A stretch of 38,804 nt of DNA. Origin: Haloferula sp. Lineage in GTDB: Bacteria; Verrucomicrobiota; Verrucomicrobiia; Verrucomicrobiales; Akkermansiaceae. Position numbers and translations under genes: made by a program. Positions within the stretch are counted from its first letter, which is position 1. Every line of letters starts with the position of its first letter. Shown one piece after another: positions 9,112-20,014 of the stretch. The DNA lies in the NCBI GenBank assembly GCA_007126655.1, contig SLAV01000080.1, positions 1-38,804 of the forward strand, read 5' to 3'. The notes beneath the pieces were generated by a model. The model was not told the origin of the DNA and ran no database searches. It worked only from the letters and a program-made list of their open reading frames with translations.

Positions 9112-10002
9112 TCACTTTTTGGTCTTGGACAGGCGGGCGGTGAGGAATTCGCGCAGCAGGGGTTCCAGCGGGGTGTCTGTGGTCACGAGCTGGTAGTCGG
9201 CGCTGGCGTCCGAGCATTTCGCGCGAACGGCGGTGAGGAATTCGCGCAGCGCGGTTTTGTATTCGGCGGCGATGAGCGACGGCTCGGCGACCAGAGCGGT
9301 GCCATCCTCGAGATCGACGAAACGGTGCGGGCGCTCGAACTCGAAACCGACTTCCTGCGGGTCCATGAGGTGGAAGACGGCGATATCGTGCTTGCGGAAG
9401 CGCAGGTGTTGCAGGGCGTCGCCGAATTCCGCGGGATCGGTGAAGAGGTCGGAGAGGATGACGACGAGGGCGCGCTGGGCGATTTTCTCGGCGATGGTGT
9501 GGAGGGCGTCGAGCAGGCCGGTGGGGCCTTCGGGTTCAAGCGCGGCGAGTGTGGAGAACAATCGCTCGAGGTGGGCGGCGCGGCGGCTGGGCGGCACTTC
9601 GAGGTGGAGCTTGTCGGTGCAGATCGAGAGGCCCGCGGCGTCGCCCTGGTTGACGAGCAGGTAGGAGAGCGAGGCGGCGATCTTGCGGGCGAATTCGATC
9701 TTCTTCTCGCCCGCGCCCTCGAATTCCATTGAGCCGGAGGCATCGACCACGAAGTAGGCGCGGAGGTTGGTATCGGCTTCGAATTCCTTGATGTAGAAAC
9801 GGTCGGAGCGGGCGAAGACCTTCCAGTCGAGCCGGCGGGTGTCGTCGCCGGCAACGTATTTGCGGTATTCCGCGAACTCGACTGACGAACCGCGGTGTGG
9901 TGAGCGATGCTTTCCTGCGACGTTGCCCATCATCGGCACCCGTGATTCGACGGGGAGTGATCCGAGGCGGGAGAGGAGGTCGCGGTCGATGAAGGAGTGC
10001 AT
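9112..10002 (-). CDS. DUF58 domain protein
   Basis: A 296-residue protein of the DUF58 family, the regular middle partner of MoxR ATPases. The family core YRKYVAGDDTRRLDWKVFAR is at residues 46-65, and it leads into a VWA-like fold with the metal-site motif DASGS at residues 87-91. No convincing membrane segment is present, unlike many DUF58 proteins, so this one may be cytosolic. The ATG at 10002 is chosen because it falls 5 bases after the moxR stop codon; the frame remains open further upstream but only as an antisense shadow of moxR. The protein ends in a Lys-rich tail (LSKTKK). Role inferred from context: it works with the upstream ATPase on a VWA-dependent process at the membrane. Confidence 0.87.
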   Translation of the reverse strand: MHSFIDRDLLSRLGSLPVESRVPMMGNVAGKHRSPHRGSSVEFAEYRKYVAGDDTRRLDWKVFARSDRFYIKEFEADTNLRAYFVVDASGSMEFEGAGEKKIEFARKIAASLSYLLVNQGDAAGLSICTDKLHLEVPPSRRAAHLERLFSTLAALEPEGPTGLLDALHTIAEKIAQRALVVILSDLFTDPAEFGDALQHLRFRKHDIAVFHLMDPQEVGFEFERPHRFVDLEDGTALVAEPSLIAAEYKTALREFLTAVRAKCSDASADYQLVTTDTPLEPLLREFLTARLSKTKK

Positions 10003-10007
10003 GAGAA

Positions 10008-11138
<1,131 letters not shown>

Positions 11139-11229
11139 GTCGGCTTAGTGATGAAAGCGATGCTAGGCCAAGGGGTTGTTTTGTCGAGGGGGGATGCGCG
11201 GATCTGTGTATTTTCCCGTTCGGGAGGCT

Positions 11230-12003
11230 TCATCCCACTGGTGTGGGAGGGCAAAAGCGGGTGCAGAGGCCGTCGCCGGCGACAACCGCGGCAAGTCGGT
11301 CCGGGTGGCGGCCATTGGCGATGCAGCATTCGATGCCAGAATCAAGCGCATGCCGCACGGCTTCGAGCTTGGAGGCCATGCCGCCGATGGAGAAGCCGCC
11401 CTTGTCGGGCCGGGCGTGTCGGGCGACGGACGAGGTGTCCGACGCGCGCGCGACGAGGTTGCCGGTTTCGGGATCGAGCAGGCCGTCGGCGCTGGTTAGG
11501 AAGACGATGCGTTCGGCGCGGACGAGGCGGGCGACGCGGACGGCGAGCATATCGTTGTCGCCGAATTTCAGCTCCTCGACGGCGACGGTGTCGTTCTCAT
11601 TGATGATGGGCAGCATGCGCGGCACGGCGAAGAGGCGCTCGAGGGTGTCGTGGACGAGGGTGGAGCGCTCCGGGGTGGCAAGGTCGCTGGCGGTGAGCAG
11701 AATCTGCGCGACGGGGATGTCGAAATGGGCGAACAGCCCGCTATAGCTTTCCATGAGACGCGCCTGGCCGACGGCGGCACAGGCCTGGCGGGTGGCGGTG
11801 TCGGCGGGATATTGGCCGAGGCCGAGCGCGGAGACGCCGCAGCCGACCGCGCCGGAGGAAACGAACAGGCACCTCCGCCCGGCATCGATCAGGCCGGCGA
11901 TGGCGGAGACGAGGTGGATGAGGGCCGCGCGGTCGATGGTGCCGTCCGCCTCGCGGGTGAGCACGCCGGTGCCGGCCTTGATGACGGTGGGGTTGGGGAT
12001 CAT
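11230..12003 (-). CDS. proB: Glutamate 5-kinase, PUA-less form
   Basis: A 257-residue amino-acid kinase that phosphorylates glutamate, the first step of proline synthesis. Family motifs are visible: VSSGAVGCG near residue 48, PIINENDTVAVEEL and FGDNDMLA near residues 132-155, and the nucleotide-site GGMASKLEA near residue 208. It lacks the C-terminal PUA domain found in enterobacterial ProB (about 367 residues), and its length agrees with the short kinase-only form. Start ATG at 12003 lies 20 bases after the rpe stop, so rpe and proB probably share a transcript. proA is not in the window. I see no feedback-related feature that can be judged from sequence. Confidence 0.88.
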   Translation of the reverse strand: MIPNPTVIKAGTGVLTREADGTIDRAALIHLVSAIAGLIDAGRRCLFVSSGAVGCGVSALGLGQYPADTATRQACAAVGQARLMESYSGLFAHFDIPVAQILLTASDLATPERSTLVHDTLERLFAVPRMLPIINENDTVAVEELKFGDNDMLAVRVARLVRAERIVFLTSADGLLDPETGNLVARASDTSSVARHARPDKGGFSIGGMASKLEAVRHALDSGIECCIANGRHPDRLAAVVAGDGLCTRFCPPTPVG

Positions 12004-12023
12004 GCCGGGCAGCGGCCGGTTTT

Positions 12024-12692
12024 TCAGGCGTTGCGGATCGAGGTGACGGCGGCGGCCATGTCGGGCGCGCGGAATGTCGAGGAACCGGCGACGAGGACGT
12101 TGGCCCCGGCGGCGGCGCAGGAGGCGGCGGTGGCGGCGTCGATGCCGCCGTCAACCTCGATGTGCCATTCGCCGCCGGTTTCGTCGCGCAGGGCGGCGGC
12201 GGCGCGGATTTTCGGCAGCACCTCGTCCATGAACGCCTGGCCGCCGAAGCCGGGGACCACGGTCATGCAGAGCAGCAGGTCGATGGCGTCGAGGTGGGGT
12301 TTCACGGTTTCGAGCGAAGTGGCGGGGTTGATGGCGAGGCCCGCCTGGCAGCCCGCCGCGCGAATGCGGCGCAGGGTTGCGGCGACGTCGTGTTCGGCCT
12401 CGACGTGGACGGTGACGAGGTCCGATCCGGCGGCGATGAAGCGGTCGAGATAATGGTCGGGCCGCGAGATCATGAGGTGGACGTCGAGGAAGATGTCGTT
12501 GGTTTCGTGGACGGCCTGGACCATGGCGGGACCGAACGAGATGTTGTCCACGAAATGGCCGTCCATGACGTCGAGGTGGAGCCAGTCGGCCCCTGCGCGG
12601 ATGGCGCGGGAGACTTCTTCGCCGACGCGGGAGAAATCGGCGGCGAGCAGCGATGGGGCGACCACGCGGTCGCGGCAGGTCTTGGGAATCAC
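12024..12692 (-). CDS. rpe: Ribulose-phosphate 3-epimerase
   Basis: A 222-residue TIM-barrel enzyme interconverting ribulose 5-phosphate and xylulose 5-phosphate in the pentose phosphate pathway. Signatures are APSLLAADFS at the N-terminus, HLDVMDGHFVDNISFGP, DVHLMI, MTVVPGFGGQAF and VDGGI near the C-terminus, covering the metal-binding and catalytic loops. No ATG lies at a fitting position; the GTG at 12692 gives a start eleven residues before APSLL and the normal family length, so I prefer it. The frame stays open far upstream, but that part shows no family similarity and includes antisense EF-G sequence. It is the first gene of the rpe-proB pair. Confidence 0.9.
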   Translation of the reverse strand: MIPKTCRDRVVAPSLLAADFSRVGEEVSRAIRAGADWLHLDVMDGHFVDNISFGPAMVQAVHETNDIFLDVHLMISRPDHYLDRFIAAGSDLVTVHVEAEHDVAATLRRIRAAGCQAGLAINPATSLETVKPHLDAIDLLLCMTVVPGFGGQAFMDEVLPKIRAAAALRDETGGEWHIEVDGGIDAATAASCAAAGANVLVAGSSTFRAPDMAAAVTSIRNA

Positions 12693-12743
12693 GGGGGGAT
12701 TCCAGAGGAATCGGAGGGGCAGGGGAAGGCGGAAATGTAACGC

Positions 12744-12896
12744 ATGCCGGACCCTCCCGGGCGCGGCCCCCGGGGGAATCCCGGGAAAAGATTCACATCG
12801 CCGCACGGCATCACGTTCGACGGCGATGGCAACCTGCATGTGATGGGCTGGAACGCGACCGGGCGCGTCAGCAAGCTGGTGCGCGTGGCGGATTGA
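12744..12896 (+). pseudogene. Remnant of an NHL/SMP-30-type beta-propeller protein
   Basis: In the 334-base space between rpe and EF-G an open frame of 50 codons ends at a TGA (12894-12896). Its last 33 residues, starting at 12792, read like the final blade of a beta-propeller protein: SPHGITFDGDGNLHV, then MGWNATGRVSKLVRVAD. The preceding 16 codons (Pro/Arg/Gly-rich) have no such character, and a TAA closes the frame at 12738-12740. I read it as the surviving 3' tail of a deleted gene. A short independent gene is the less likely alternative. The rest of the space holds nothing I recognise. Confidence 0.5.
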
Positions 12897-13026
12897 GCCG
12901 GGGGGGCGTGCCATCCGGCGCGTCGAAAAAGGCAAACTCCGGGATTGCCAATTCGCGCGATCCGTATAGAAGCGCGCCCGCGCGTTTTTTGTGCGCGCGC
13001 CAACACCGACCCGAACCCCACCTGGA

Positions 13027-15117
13027 ATGAAGGACCTCACCAAATACCGCAACATCGGCATTTTCGCCCACGTCGATGCAGGCAAGACGACCACCACCGA
13101 ACGCATCCTCAAGCTAACCGGAAAAATCCACAAGCTCGGCGAGGTCCACGACGGCGAATCCACCATGGACTTCATGGACCAGGAGGCCGAGCGCGGCATC
13201 ACGATCCAGTCCGCCGCGACCAGTTGCTTCTGGAAGGACCACCAGTTCAACGTGATCGACACGCCGGGGCACGTGGACTTCACCATCGAGGTGTACCGTT
13301 CGCTCAAGGTGCTCGACGGCGGCGTCGGCGTGTTCTGCGGGTCCGGCGGGGTGGAGCCGCAATCCGAGACGAACTGGCGCTACGCGAACGACTCGAAGGT
13401 CGCGCGGATCATCTACGTGAACAAGCTCGACCGGATCGGCGCGGATTTCTACCGCGTCGTCGGGCAGGTGAAGCGGGTGCTCGGCGCGCATCCGCTGGTG
13501 ATGGTGCTGCCGATCGGCACCGAGTCGGACTTCAAGGGTGTGGTGGACCTGCTGACGATGAAAGCCCACATCTGGGACGACACCGGCCAGCCGGAAAACT
13601 TCACGGTCGGGGAGATTCCCGCCGACATGGTGGACAAGGCGAATGAATACCGCGCCGCGATGGTGGAAAGCGCCGTCGAGCAGGACGACGAGGTGATGGA
13701 GGCCTACCTCGAGGGCAACGAGCCGGACATCGAAACGATCAAGCGCTGCATCCGCAAGGGCACCATCGATTTGGCGTTTTTCCCTACGTATTGCGGTTCG
13801 TCGTTCAAGAACAAGGGGCTCCAGCCGATTCTCGACGCGGTGGTGGATTTCCTGCCCTCGCCGCTGGAAGTGAAGCCGCTGCCGGAAGTGGACGCCGAAG
13901 GCAACGAGACCGGAGAATTCGCCACGGCGGATTCCTCCAAGCCGCTGCGCGCGCTCGCCTTCAAGATCATGGATGACAAGTATGGCGCGCTCACCTTCAC
14001 CCGCATCTACTCGGGCACGCTCAAAAAGGGCGGGACGGTTCTCAACTCGTTCACCGGCAAGACCGAGCGGGTCTCGCGCATGGTCGAGATGCATGCCGAC
14101 GACCGCAACGAAATCGACACCGCCCAGGCCGGCGACATCGTTGCCATCGTGGGTCTCAAGAATGTCCAGACCGGCCACACGCTGTGCGACGAGAAGAACC
14201 CGGCCACCCTGGAACCAATGGTTTTCCCCGACCCCGTGATCTCCATCGCGGTGGCCGCCAGGGACAAGGCGAACGCGGAGAAACTCGCCAATGCCATTGG
14301 CAAGATGGTGGCCGAGGACCCCTCGTTCCGCGTCGAGACCGACGAGGACTCCGGCGAGACCATCCTCAGGGGCATGGGCGAGCTGCACCTCGACATCAAG
14401 ATCGACATTCTCAAGCGCACCCACAAGGTGGAGGTGGAGGTCGGCGCGCCGCAGGTCGCCTACCGCGAAACCATCACCCGGCCGACGTCCGACAGCTACA
14501 CCCACAAGAAGCAGTCCGGCGGCTCCGGCCAGTTCGCGAAGATCGACTACACCATCGAGCCGCTCGAGCCGGGTTCCGGCTTCATGTTCGAGTCCACAGT
14601 GGTCGGCGGCAACGTGCCGAAGGAATTCATCCCCGCCGTCGAGAAGGGCTTTAGGGTCTCGACCGACCGCGGCCCGCTGGCGGGTTACCCGTGCCTCGAC
14701 TTCAAGGTGACGCTCACCGACGGCGGCTTCCACGCGGTGGACTCCTCGGCGATCGCCTTCGAGATCGCCGCCAAGGCGGCCTACCGCCAGACGATGCCCA
14801 AGGCTGGCCCGCAGATCCTCGAGCCGATGATGAAGCTCGACGTCTTCACTCCTGAGGAGAAGGTCGGCGACGTGATCGGCGACCTCAACCGCCGTCGCGG
14901 CATGATCCAGGGCCAGGAACCGACACCCGGCGGCGTGCGCGTGAAGGCGGAGGCCCCGCTGTCCGCGATGTTCGGTTACATCGGCGACCTGCGCACGATG
15001 ACGTCCGGCCGCGGCCAGTTCTCGATGGAGTTCTCGCACTACGCGCCGTGCCCGAAAAACGTGTCCGAAGAGGTGATCGCCGCCGCGAAGGCACGGGAAG
15101 AGGCGCTCAACAAGTGA
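13027..15117 (+). CDS. fusA: Translation elongation factor G
   Basis: A 696-residue GTPase that drives translocation on the ribosome. GTPase motifs are in order: G1 AHVDAGKT (residues 12-19), G2 RGITI, G3 DTPGH and G4 NKLD. Domains II to V follow through [15 protein letters not shown]-like [10 protein letters not shown], and the C-terminal [12 protein letters not shown]. The gene stands alone, without rpsL, rpsG or tuf, and reads [15 protein letters not shown] where classical EF-G has AVGGVQPQSETVW. This resembles the second EF-G type (EF-G2/spdEFG-like) that many bacteria carry as a paralogue; that subclass call is inference. The ATG at 13027 is preferred over one at 12991 because the conserved N-terminus ([13 protein letters not shown]) begins right after it. 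fusA is used as the family name only. Confidence 0.93.
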   Translation: MKDLTKYRNIGIFAHVDAGKTTTTERILKLTGKIHKLGEVHDGESTMDFMDQEAERGITIQSAATSCFWKDHQFNVIDTPGHVDFTIEVYRSLKVLDGGVGVFCGSGGVEPQSETNWRYANDSKVARIIYVNKLDRIGADFYRVVGQVKRVLGAHPLVMVLPIGTESDFKGVVDLLTMKAHIWDDTGQPENFTVGEIPADMVDKANEYRAAMVESAVEQDDEVMEAYLEGNEPDIETIKRCIRKGTIDLAFFPTYCGSSFKNKGLQPILDAVVDFLPSPLEVKPLPEVDAEGNETGEFATADSSKPLRALAFKIMDDKYGALTFTRIYSGTLKKGGTVLNSFTGKTERVSRMVEMHADDRNEIDTAQAGDIVAIVGLKNVQTGHTLCDEKNPATLEPMVFPDPVISIAVAARDKANAEKLANAIGKMVAEDPSFRVETDEDSGETILRGMGELHLDIKIDILKRTHKVEVEVGAPQVAYRETITRPTSDSYTHKKQSGGSGQFAKIDYTIEPLEPGSGFMFESTVVGGNVPKEFIPAVEKGFRVSTDRGPLAGYPCLDFKVTLTDGGFHAVDSSAIAFEIAAKAAYRQTMPKAGPQILEPMMKLDVFTPEEKVGDVIGDLNRRRGMIQGQEPTPGGVRVKAEAPLSAMFGYIGDLRTMTSGRGQFSMEFSHYAPCPKNVSEEVIAAAKAREEALNK

Positions 15118-15147
15118 TCGAAGGCGTCGGATACGGGTGACGCGGGA

Positions 15148-15252
15148 GGTCGGAGCGGACGTCATCCGACCGGAATGCCAACCTTCGCGCGAGGGCGCGC
15201 GAAGGAACACGCGGGGGCGCGTGTGGTCCCCCTTGCCCGCACCCGTGGGGTG
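15148..15252. repeat. Four consecutive GC-rich hairpins after EF-G
   Basis: Four perfect inverted repeats sit between the convergent EF-G and DUF1501 stops: GGTCGGA/TCCGACC at 15148-15171 (10-base loop), CCTTCGCGCG-AGGG-CGCGCGAAGG at 15182-15205, ACACGCG-GGGG-CGCGTGT at 15207-15224 and CACCC-GTG-GGGTG at 15240-15252. No T-run follows any of them. They may act as a bidirectional transcription barrier or belong to a REP-like element. The pairing is seen directly; the role is inference. Confidence 0.55.
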
Positions 15253-15362
15253 AAGGCATTGGGTCCGGTGTGCCGCCCGCCCCTCAATCCCGGCGGTGGA
15301 TTCCAAGGTTCACACGCCGCGGACGCCCCGGAGGATGCGTCCGTGCCTGTTGGTGGCGAGCG

Positions 15363-16838
<1,476 letters not shown>

Positions 16839-16870
16839 GGTGATGAGAGGTCTTAATTAAGATGTATCGG

Positions 16871-16907
16871 CGTCCATTCTCCTCATTCTCACGAATGGGC
16901 CTACATT
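16871..16907. repeat. Second copy of REP-like repeat
   Basis: This 37-base stretch matches 6991-7027 with the same internal spacing: CGTCCA, seven variable bases, CATTCTCACG, one variable base, then ATGGGCCT and a variable tail. The core of 24 bases agrees at 21 positions. It contains a CATTC-TCAC-GAATG hairpin at 16884-16897. It lies between the PSD1 stop and the DUF1501 start on the minus strand, so it may separate or modulate expression of the two genes. Confidence 0.6.
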
Positions 16908-16912
16908 TGCTT

Positions 16913-19840
16913 TCAGCGGTTCAGGGCGTGGTCCGAGTTGAGGAGGGTGTTGGCGACGAGGATGAGGGCGGCGCGCTCCGGGGTGCCGTCGTCGGCGAGG
17001 GCGGCGGCCTCGTCCGGGGCTGCGCGGTAGTCAGCGAGGGCGTCGCTGTGGAGATCGACGAGGATGCCGAGGATTTCGGGTTCGGGCGGGCGCAGGGTGA
17101 GCATGCGGTAGCCGTGGACCAGCCGGGTTTCCGGGTCGTCGCCGGCGTCGGCCATGCGGGTGGCGAAGGCGGCGGCGAATTCGATGTGGGCGGGGTCGTT
17201 GAGGGTGACGAGCGCCTGGAGCGGCGTGTTGGTCGTCTGGCGCTGTTCGGTGCAGAGGTCGCGGTCGGGCGCGTCGAAGGTGAGCAGGCCGGGGTGTCCG
17301 GCGGTGCGCTTGTGGTAGGTGTAGATGGCTCGGCGGAAGCGGTCCGGGCCTTCGGAGATGTTCCATGTCGCGCCGCTGTAAACAGAGTTCCACACGCCGT
17401 CGGGCTGGGGCGGGAAGACGGGCGGGCCGCCGAGTTCGGGATGCATCAGGCCGGAGAGGGCGAGGCCCTGGTCGCGCACCATTTCGGCGGTGAGCCGCTG
17501 GCGCGGGCCGCGTGCGAGCAGGCGGTTGTGGGGATCGATTTCGAGCAGGTTGGCCGGGATGCGGTTGCTCTGGCGGTAGGTCGAGGAGAGCACGATCTCG
17601 CGGAGGAACGGCTTGATGTGCCATTGGTGGTGCTCGCGCAGGCGGATGGCGAGGAAATCGAGTAGTTCAGGGTGCGACGGCAGCGCGCCGGAGCTGCCGA
17701 AGTCGCCGAGCGTCTCGACAATGCCGATGCCGAACATTTCGGCCCAGAGGCGGTTGGCGAGGACGCGGGCGGAGGTCGGGTTTTTTTCGCTGGTGAGCCA
17801 GCGCGCCATGTCGAGCCGGGATTCTGCCTGTTCCGGGCGGCCGAAGATTTCCGGGATGTTCGGCTCCACGACTTCGTCGAGGGTGGTGCGGTTGCCGCGG
17901 ATGAAGACGCGCGTCTCGCGGGTAGCAGCCTCCGGGCGCTCGCGCATCACCGGGATGGTGAGGCCGTCGATGGAGTTGTAGCGGCTTTGCAGCGAGGCGT
18001 GGTGCTGCCATGCCCCGGCGCGCTCCGGATCCGCGAGGGCTTCGGCGAGGCGCGGGTCGGCGGTGGTTTCGACGCGGAAGCGGCGCAGCACGGTGTTCTG
18101 GTGGTTGCCGTTGCAGCGCGCGCCGTGGCCGAGCGTGAGTTCGAGGGTTTCGCCGGGTTGCGGCACGGCGGGTTCCTCGGGGACGAACCAGGCGGTGCGC
18201 GGGGCCTTCATCATCGGGAACTCGCCGAATCCGCGCGCATTGCCGCGCAGCGTGTCCTGCGGGTCGAACGGGCCGGTGATGTAATCGGCGACGACTTCGC
18301 GCACGCGGATTTCGCGGCGTTCGCCTTCTGGCGAGACGAAGTGCGCTTGGAAATTCGTGACCACCGCGCCGCGCTCGTCCCAGTGGGCGGGGTCGTCGTT
18401 GAGGGGCAGGATTTCGAGCTTGATCGCGGCGATGTCGGCGGCCGGGCCGCGCAGGGTGAAGACGCTGCTGTCCGGCGTGGTTCCAGAGGAGAGGATGTCG
18501 CCGTCGTCGCGCTGGTCGAGCCGCCCGGTGTCGGGCGTGATGAAGGCCTCGGTGGGGCGGAAGAGCGACCATCCGTCGAGCGAAACGGCGGTTTCGCGGG
18601 CCTGGTCGTTGATTTCGTTGCGGTAGGAAACGAGCGCCTGTTCGAGTTTCACGGCCTCGGCCTGGAGTTCGGGGTCGGCGGCGACCTTGGTGCGCGGGAA
18701 GTCGCTGTCGATGTCCACGTCCTCGGTGTTGTTGAAGAAGGCGAGGAACTCGAAATAGGCTTTGTGGGGGATGGGGTCGTACGGGTGGTCGTGGCACTGC
18801 ACGCAGCCGATGGTCATGGCGTTCCAGGCGGTCCACGTGGTGTTGGTGCGGTCGATCACGGCCTCCATGCGGTATTCCTCGTCGTCGGTGCCGCCCTCGG
18901 TGTTGTTCTGGGTGTTGCGGTGGAAGGCGGTGGCGATCAGGTCGCGCGGGTCGGGATCGTCGAGCAGGTCGCCGGCGATCTGGCGCACAGTGAAGTCGTC
19001 GTATGGCATGTCCGCGTTGAAGGCATCGACGACCCAGTCGCGGTATGGCCAGATGTCGCGGTGCGGGTCTTTCTCGAATCCGAACGTGTCGGAGTATCGC
19101 GCGAGGTCGAGCCACATGGTGGCCCAGCGCTTGCCGAATGCGGGCGAGGCGAGCAGGCGGTCGGCCACCTCCTCGCGGGCGCGCCGGGGATCCCGGGCGT
19201 GGGCGGCGGTGAAGGCGTCGTATTCCTCCAGGGTGGGCGGCAGTCCGGTCAGGTCGAAGGTGGCGCGGCGCAGCCATTCGGCGGGGCCGGCCTCGGAGGA
19301 CGGGGCGAGATCCTCGCCGTCGAGCCGGGCGAGAATGAAATGGTCGAGCGGCGCGGCGGGCCACGAAGGGTCGGAGATTTCAGGGAGATCGGGCTTCTCC
19401 GGCGGCTGGAACGCCCAGTGCTCCATCCACTCCGCGCCCTCGCTGATCCAGCGGGTGAGGATCTCGATTTTCTCGTCGGCGAGCGGATCGGGGTGATGGT
19501 CGGGCGGAGGCATGCGCACGGCGTCCTCATTGGTCATGATGCGGGCGATCATCTCGGATTTCTCCGGATGGCCGGGCACGGCGACGGGCAGGCCGGAGTC
19601 CCCCTCGCCGAGCACGTCCTCGCGGTAGAGGAAGGAGACACCGCCCGCACGCATCACGCCACCGTGGCAGGTGGTGCAGTTTTTCGTGAGGATGGGCCGG
19701 ACGTCGCGATTGAAATCAATCGGCGATTCCGCGGCGGCCATGCCGGCGAGGTGAACGGGCAGGGCGAGCAGGAAGAGGTATTGTAGCAGGGTCTGCACGA
19801 TGAAACGGATACGAAGCACAAAATGGATTGTATCGTGCAT
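16913..19840 (-). CDS. PSD1-type cytochrome protein (DUF1549/DUF1553), first copy
   Basis: A 975-residue exported protein of the planctomycete-type PSD1 family. A signal-like hydrophobic segment spans about residues 12-36. A c-type heme motif CTTCH (residues 55-59) lies in the N-terminal cytochrome domain, then DUF1549 (from about 150, HWAFQPPEKP onward), a second CVQCH motif at 346-350, and DUF1553 in the last third (from about 670, ARWLTSEKNPTSARVLANRLW, to the conserved TNTPLQALVTLNDP). Function is unproven; genomic association in PVC bacteria links the family to polysaccharide use. The ATG at 19840 is chosen for the signal sequence; an upstream in-frame ATG at 19882 is possible. It precedes the DUF1501 gene by 74 bases. 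Confidence 0.88.
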   Translation of the reverse strand: MHDTIHFVLRIRFIVQTLLQYLFLLALPVHLAGMAAAESPIDFNRDVRPILTKNCTTCHGGVMRAGGVSFLYREDVLGEGDSGLPVAVPGHPEKSEMIARIMTNEDAVRMPPPDHHPDPLADEKIEILTRWISEGAEWMEHWAFQPPEKPDLPEISDPSWPAAPLDHFILARLDGEDLAPSSEAGPAEWLRRATFDLTGLPPTLEEYDAFTAAHARDPRRAREEVADRLLASPAFGKRWATMWLDLARYSDTFGFEKDPHRDIWPYRDWVVDAFNADMPYDDFTVRQIAGDLLDDPDPRDLIATAFHRNTQNNTEGGTDDEEYRMEAVIDRTNTTWTAWNAMTIGCVQCHDHPYDPIPHKAYFEFLAFFNNTEDVDIDSDFPRTKVAADPELQAEAVKLEQALVSYRNEINDQARETAVSLDGWSLFRPTEAFITPDTGRLDQRDDGDILSSGTTPDSSVFTLRGPAADIAAIKLEILPLNDDPAHWDERGAVVTNFQAHFVSPEGERREIRVREVVADYITGPFDPQDTLRGNARGFGEFPMMKAPRTAWFVPEEPAVPQPGETLELTLGHGARCNGNHQNTVLRRFRVETTADPRLAEALADPERAGAWQHHASLQSRYNSIDGLTIPVMRERPEAATRETRVFIRGNRTTLDEVVEPNIPEIFGRPEQAESRLDMARWLTSEKNPTSARVLANRLWAEMFGIGIVETLGDFGSSGALPSHPELLDFLAIRLREHHQWHIKPFLREIVLSSTYRQSNRIPANLLEIDPHNRLLARGPRQRLTAEMVRDQGLALSGLMHPELGGPPVFPPQPDGVWNSVYSGATWNISEGPDRFRRAIYTYHKRTAGHPGLLTFDAPDRDLCTEQRQTTNTPLQALVTLNDPAHIEFAAAFATRMADAGDDPETRLVHGYRMLTLRPPEPEILGILVDLHSDALADYRAAPDEAAALADDGTPERAALILVANTLLNSDHALNR

Positions 19841-19958
19841 GATAGCGGCTCTGGTCGGTCCCGCAAGATCGATGTCTGTCATCCGTTGTCCGTGGAATAG
19901 CGTCGTGTTTTTGTTTGGCAACCAATGGATCGCAAGAGCAATACCCGACAATCGCTAT

Positions 19959-19973
19959 ACTTCTCCGAGAAGT
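19959..19973. promoter_or_regulatory. Perfect palindrome upstream of PSD1 gene
   Basis: ACTTCTC-C-GAGAAGT is a perfect inverted repeat with 7-base arms and a single central base, about 120 bases upstream of the first PSD1 start and 41 bases past the TroA-like stop. The local sequence is less GC-rich than its surroundings. A dimeric-repressor operator is possible, as is a weak 3' hairpin for the upstream gene; no T-run supports an intrinsic terminator. Confidence 0.3.
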
Positions 19974-20014
19974 GTGGATTGGAAACCCAGGTGCCTGCTT
20001 GACGGTCGGTGGGG

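Noticed and set aside
12991-13026. Twelve-residue N-terminal extension of EF-G from ATG 12991
   Set aside because: The extra residues ([10 protein letters not shown]) match no EF-G N-terminus, and the ATG at 13027 directly precedes the conserved start.
12692-13307. N-terminal extension of ribulose-phosphate epimerase
   Set aside because: The frame is open but overlaps the EF-G start in antisense and lacks family sequence; GTG at 12692 gives the normal length.
13114-15306. Long minus-strand frame over EF-G
   Set aside because: Composition (His/Arg/Glu/Val-rich) is that of an EF-G shadow and no family motif appears.
17672-19786. Long plus-strand frame over the first PSD1 gene
   Set aside because: Glycine- and valine-rich shadow; the minus strand carries heme motifs and both DUF domains.
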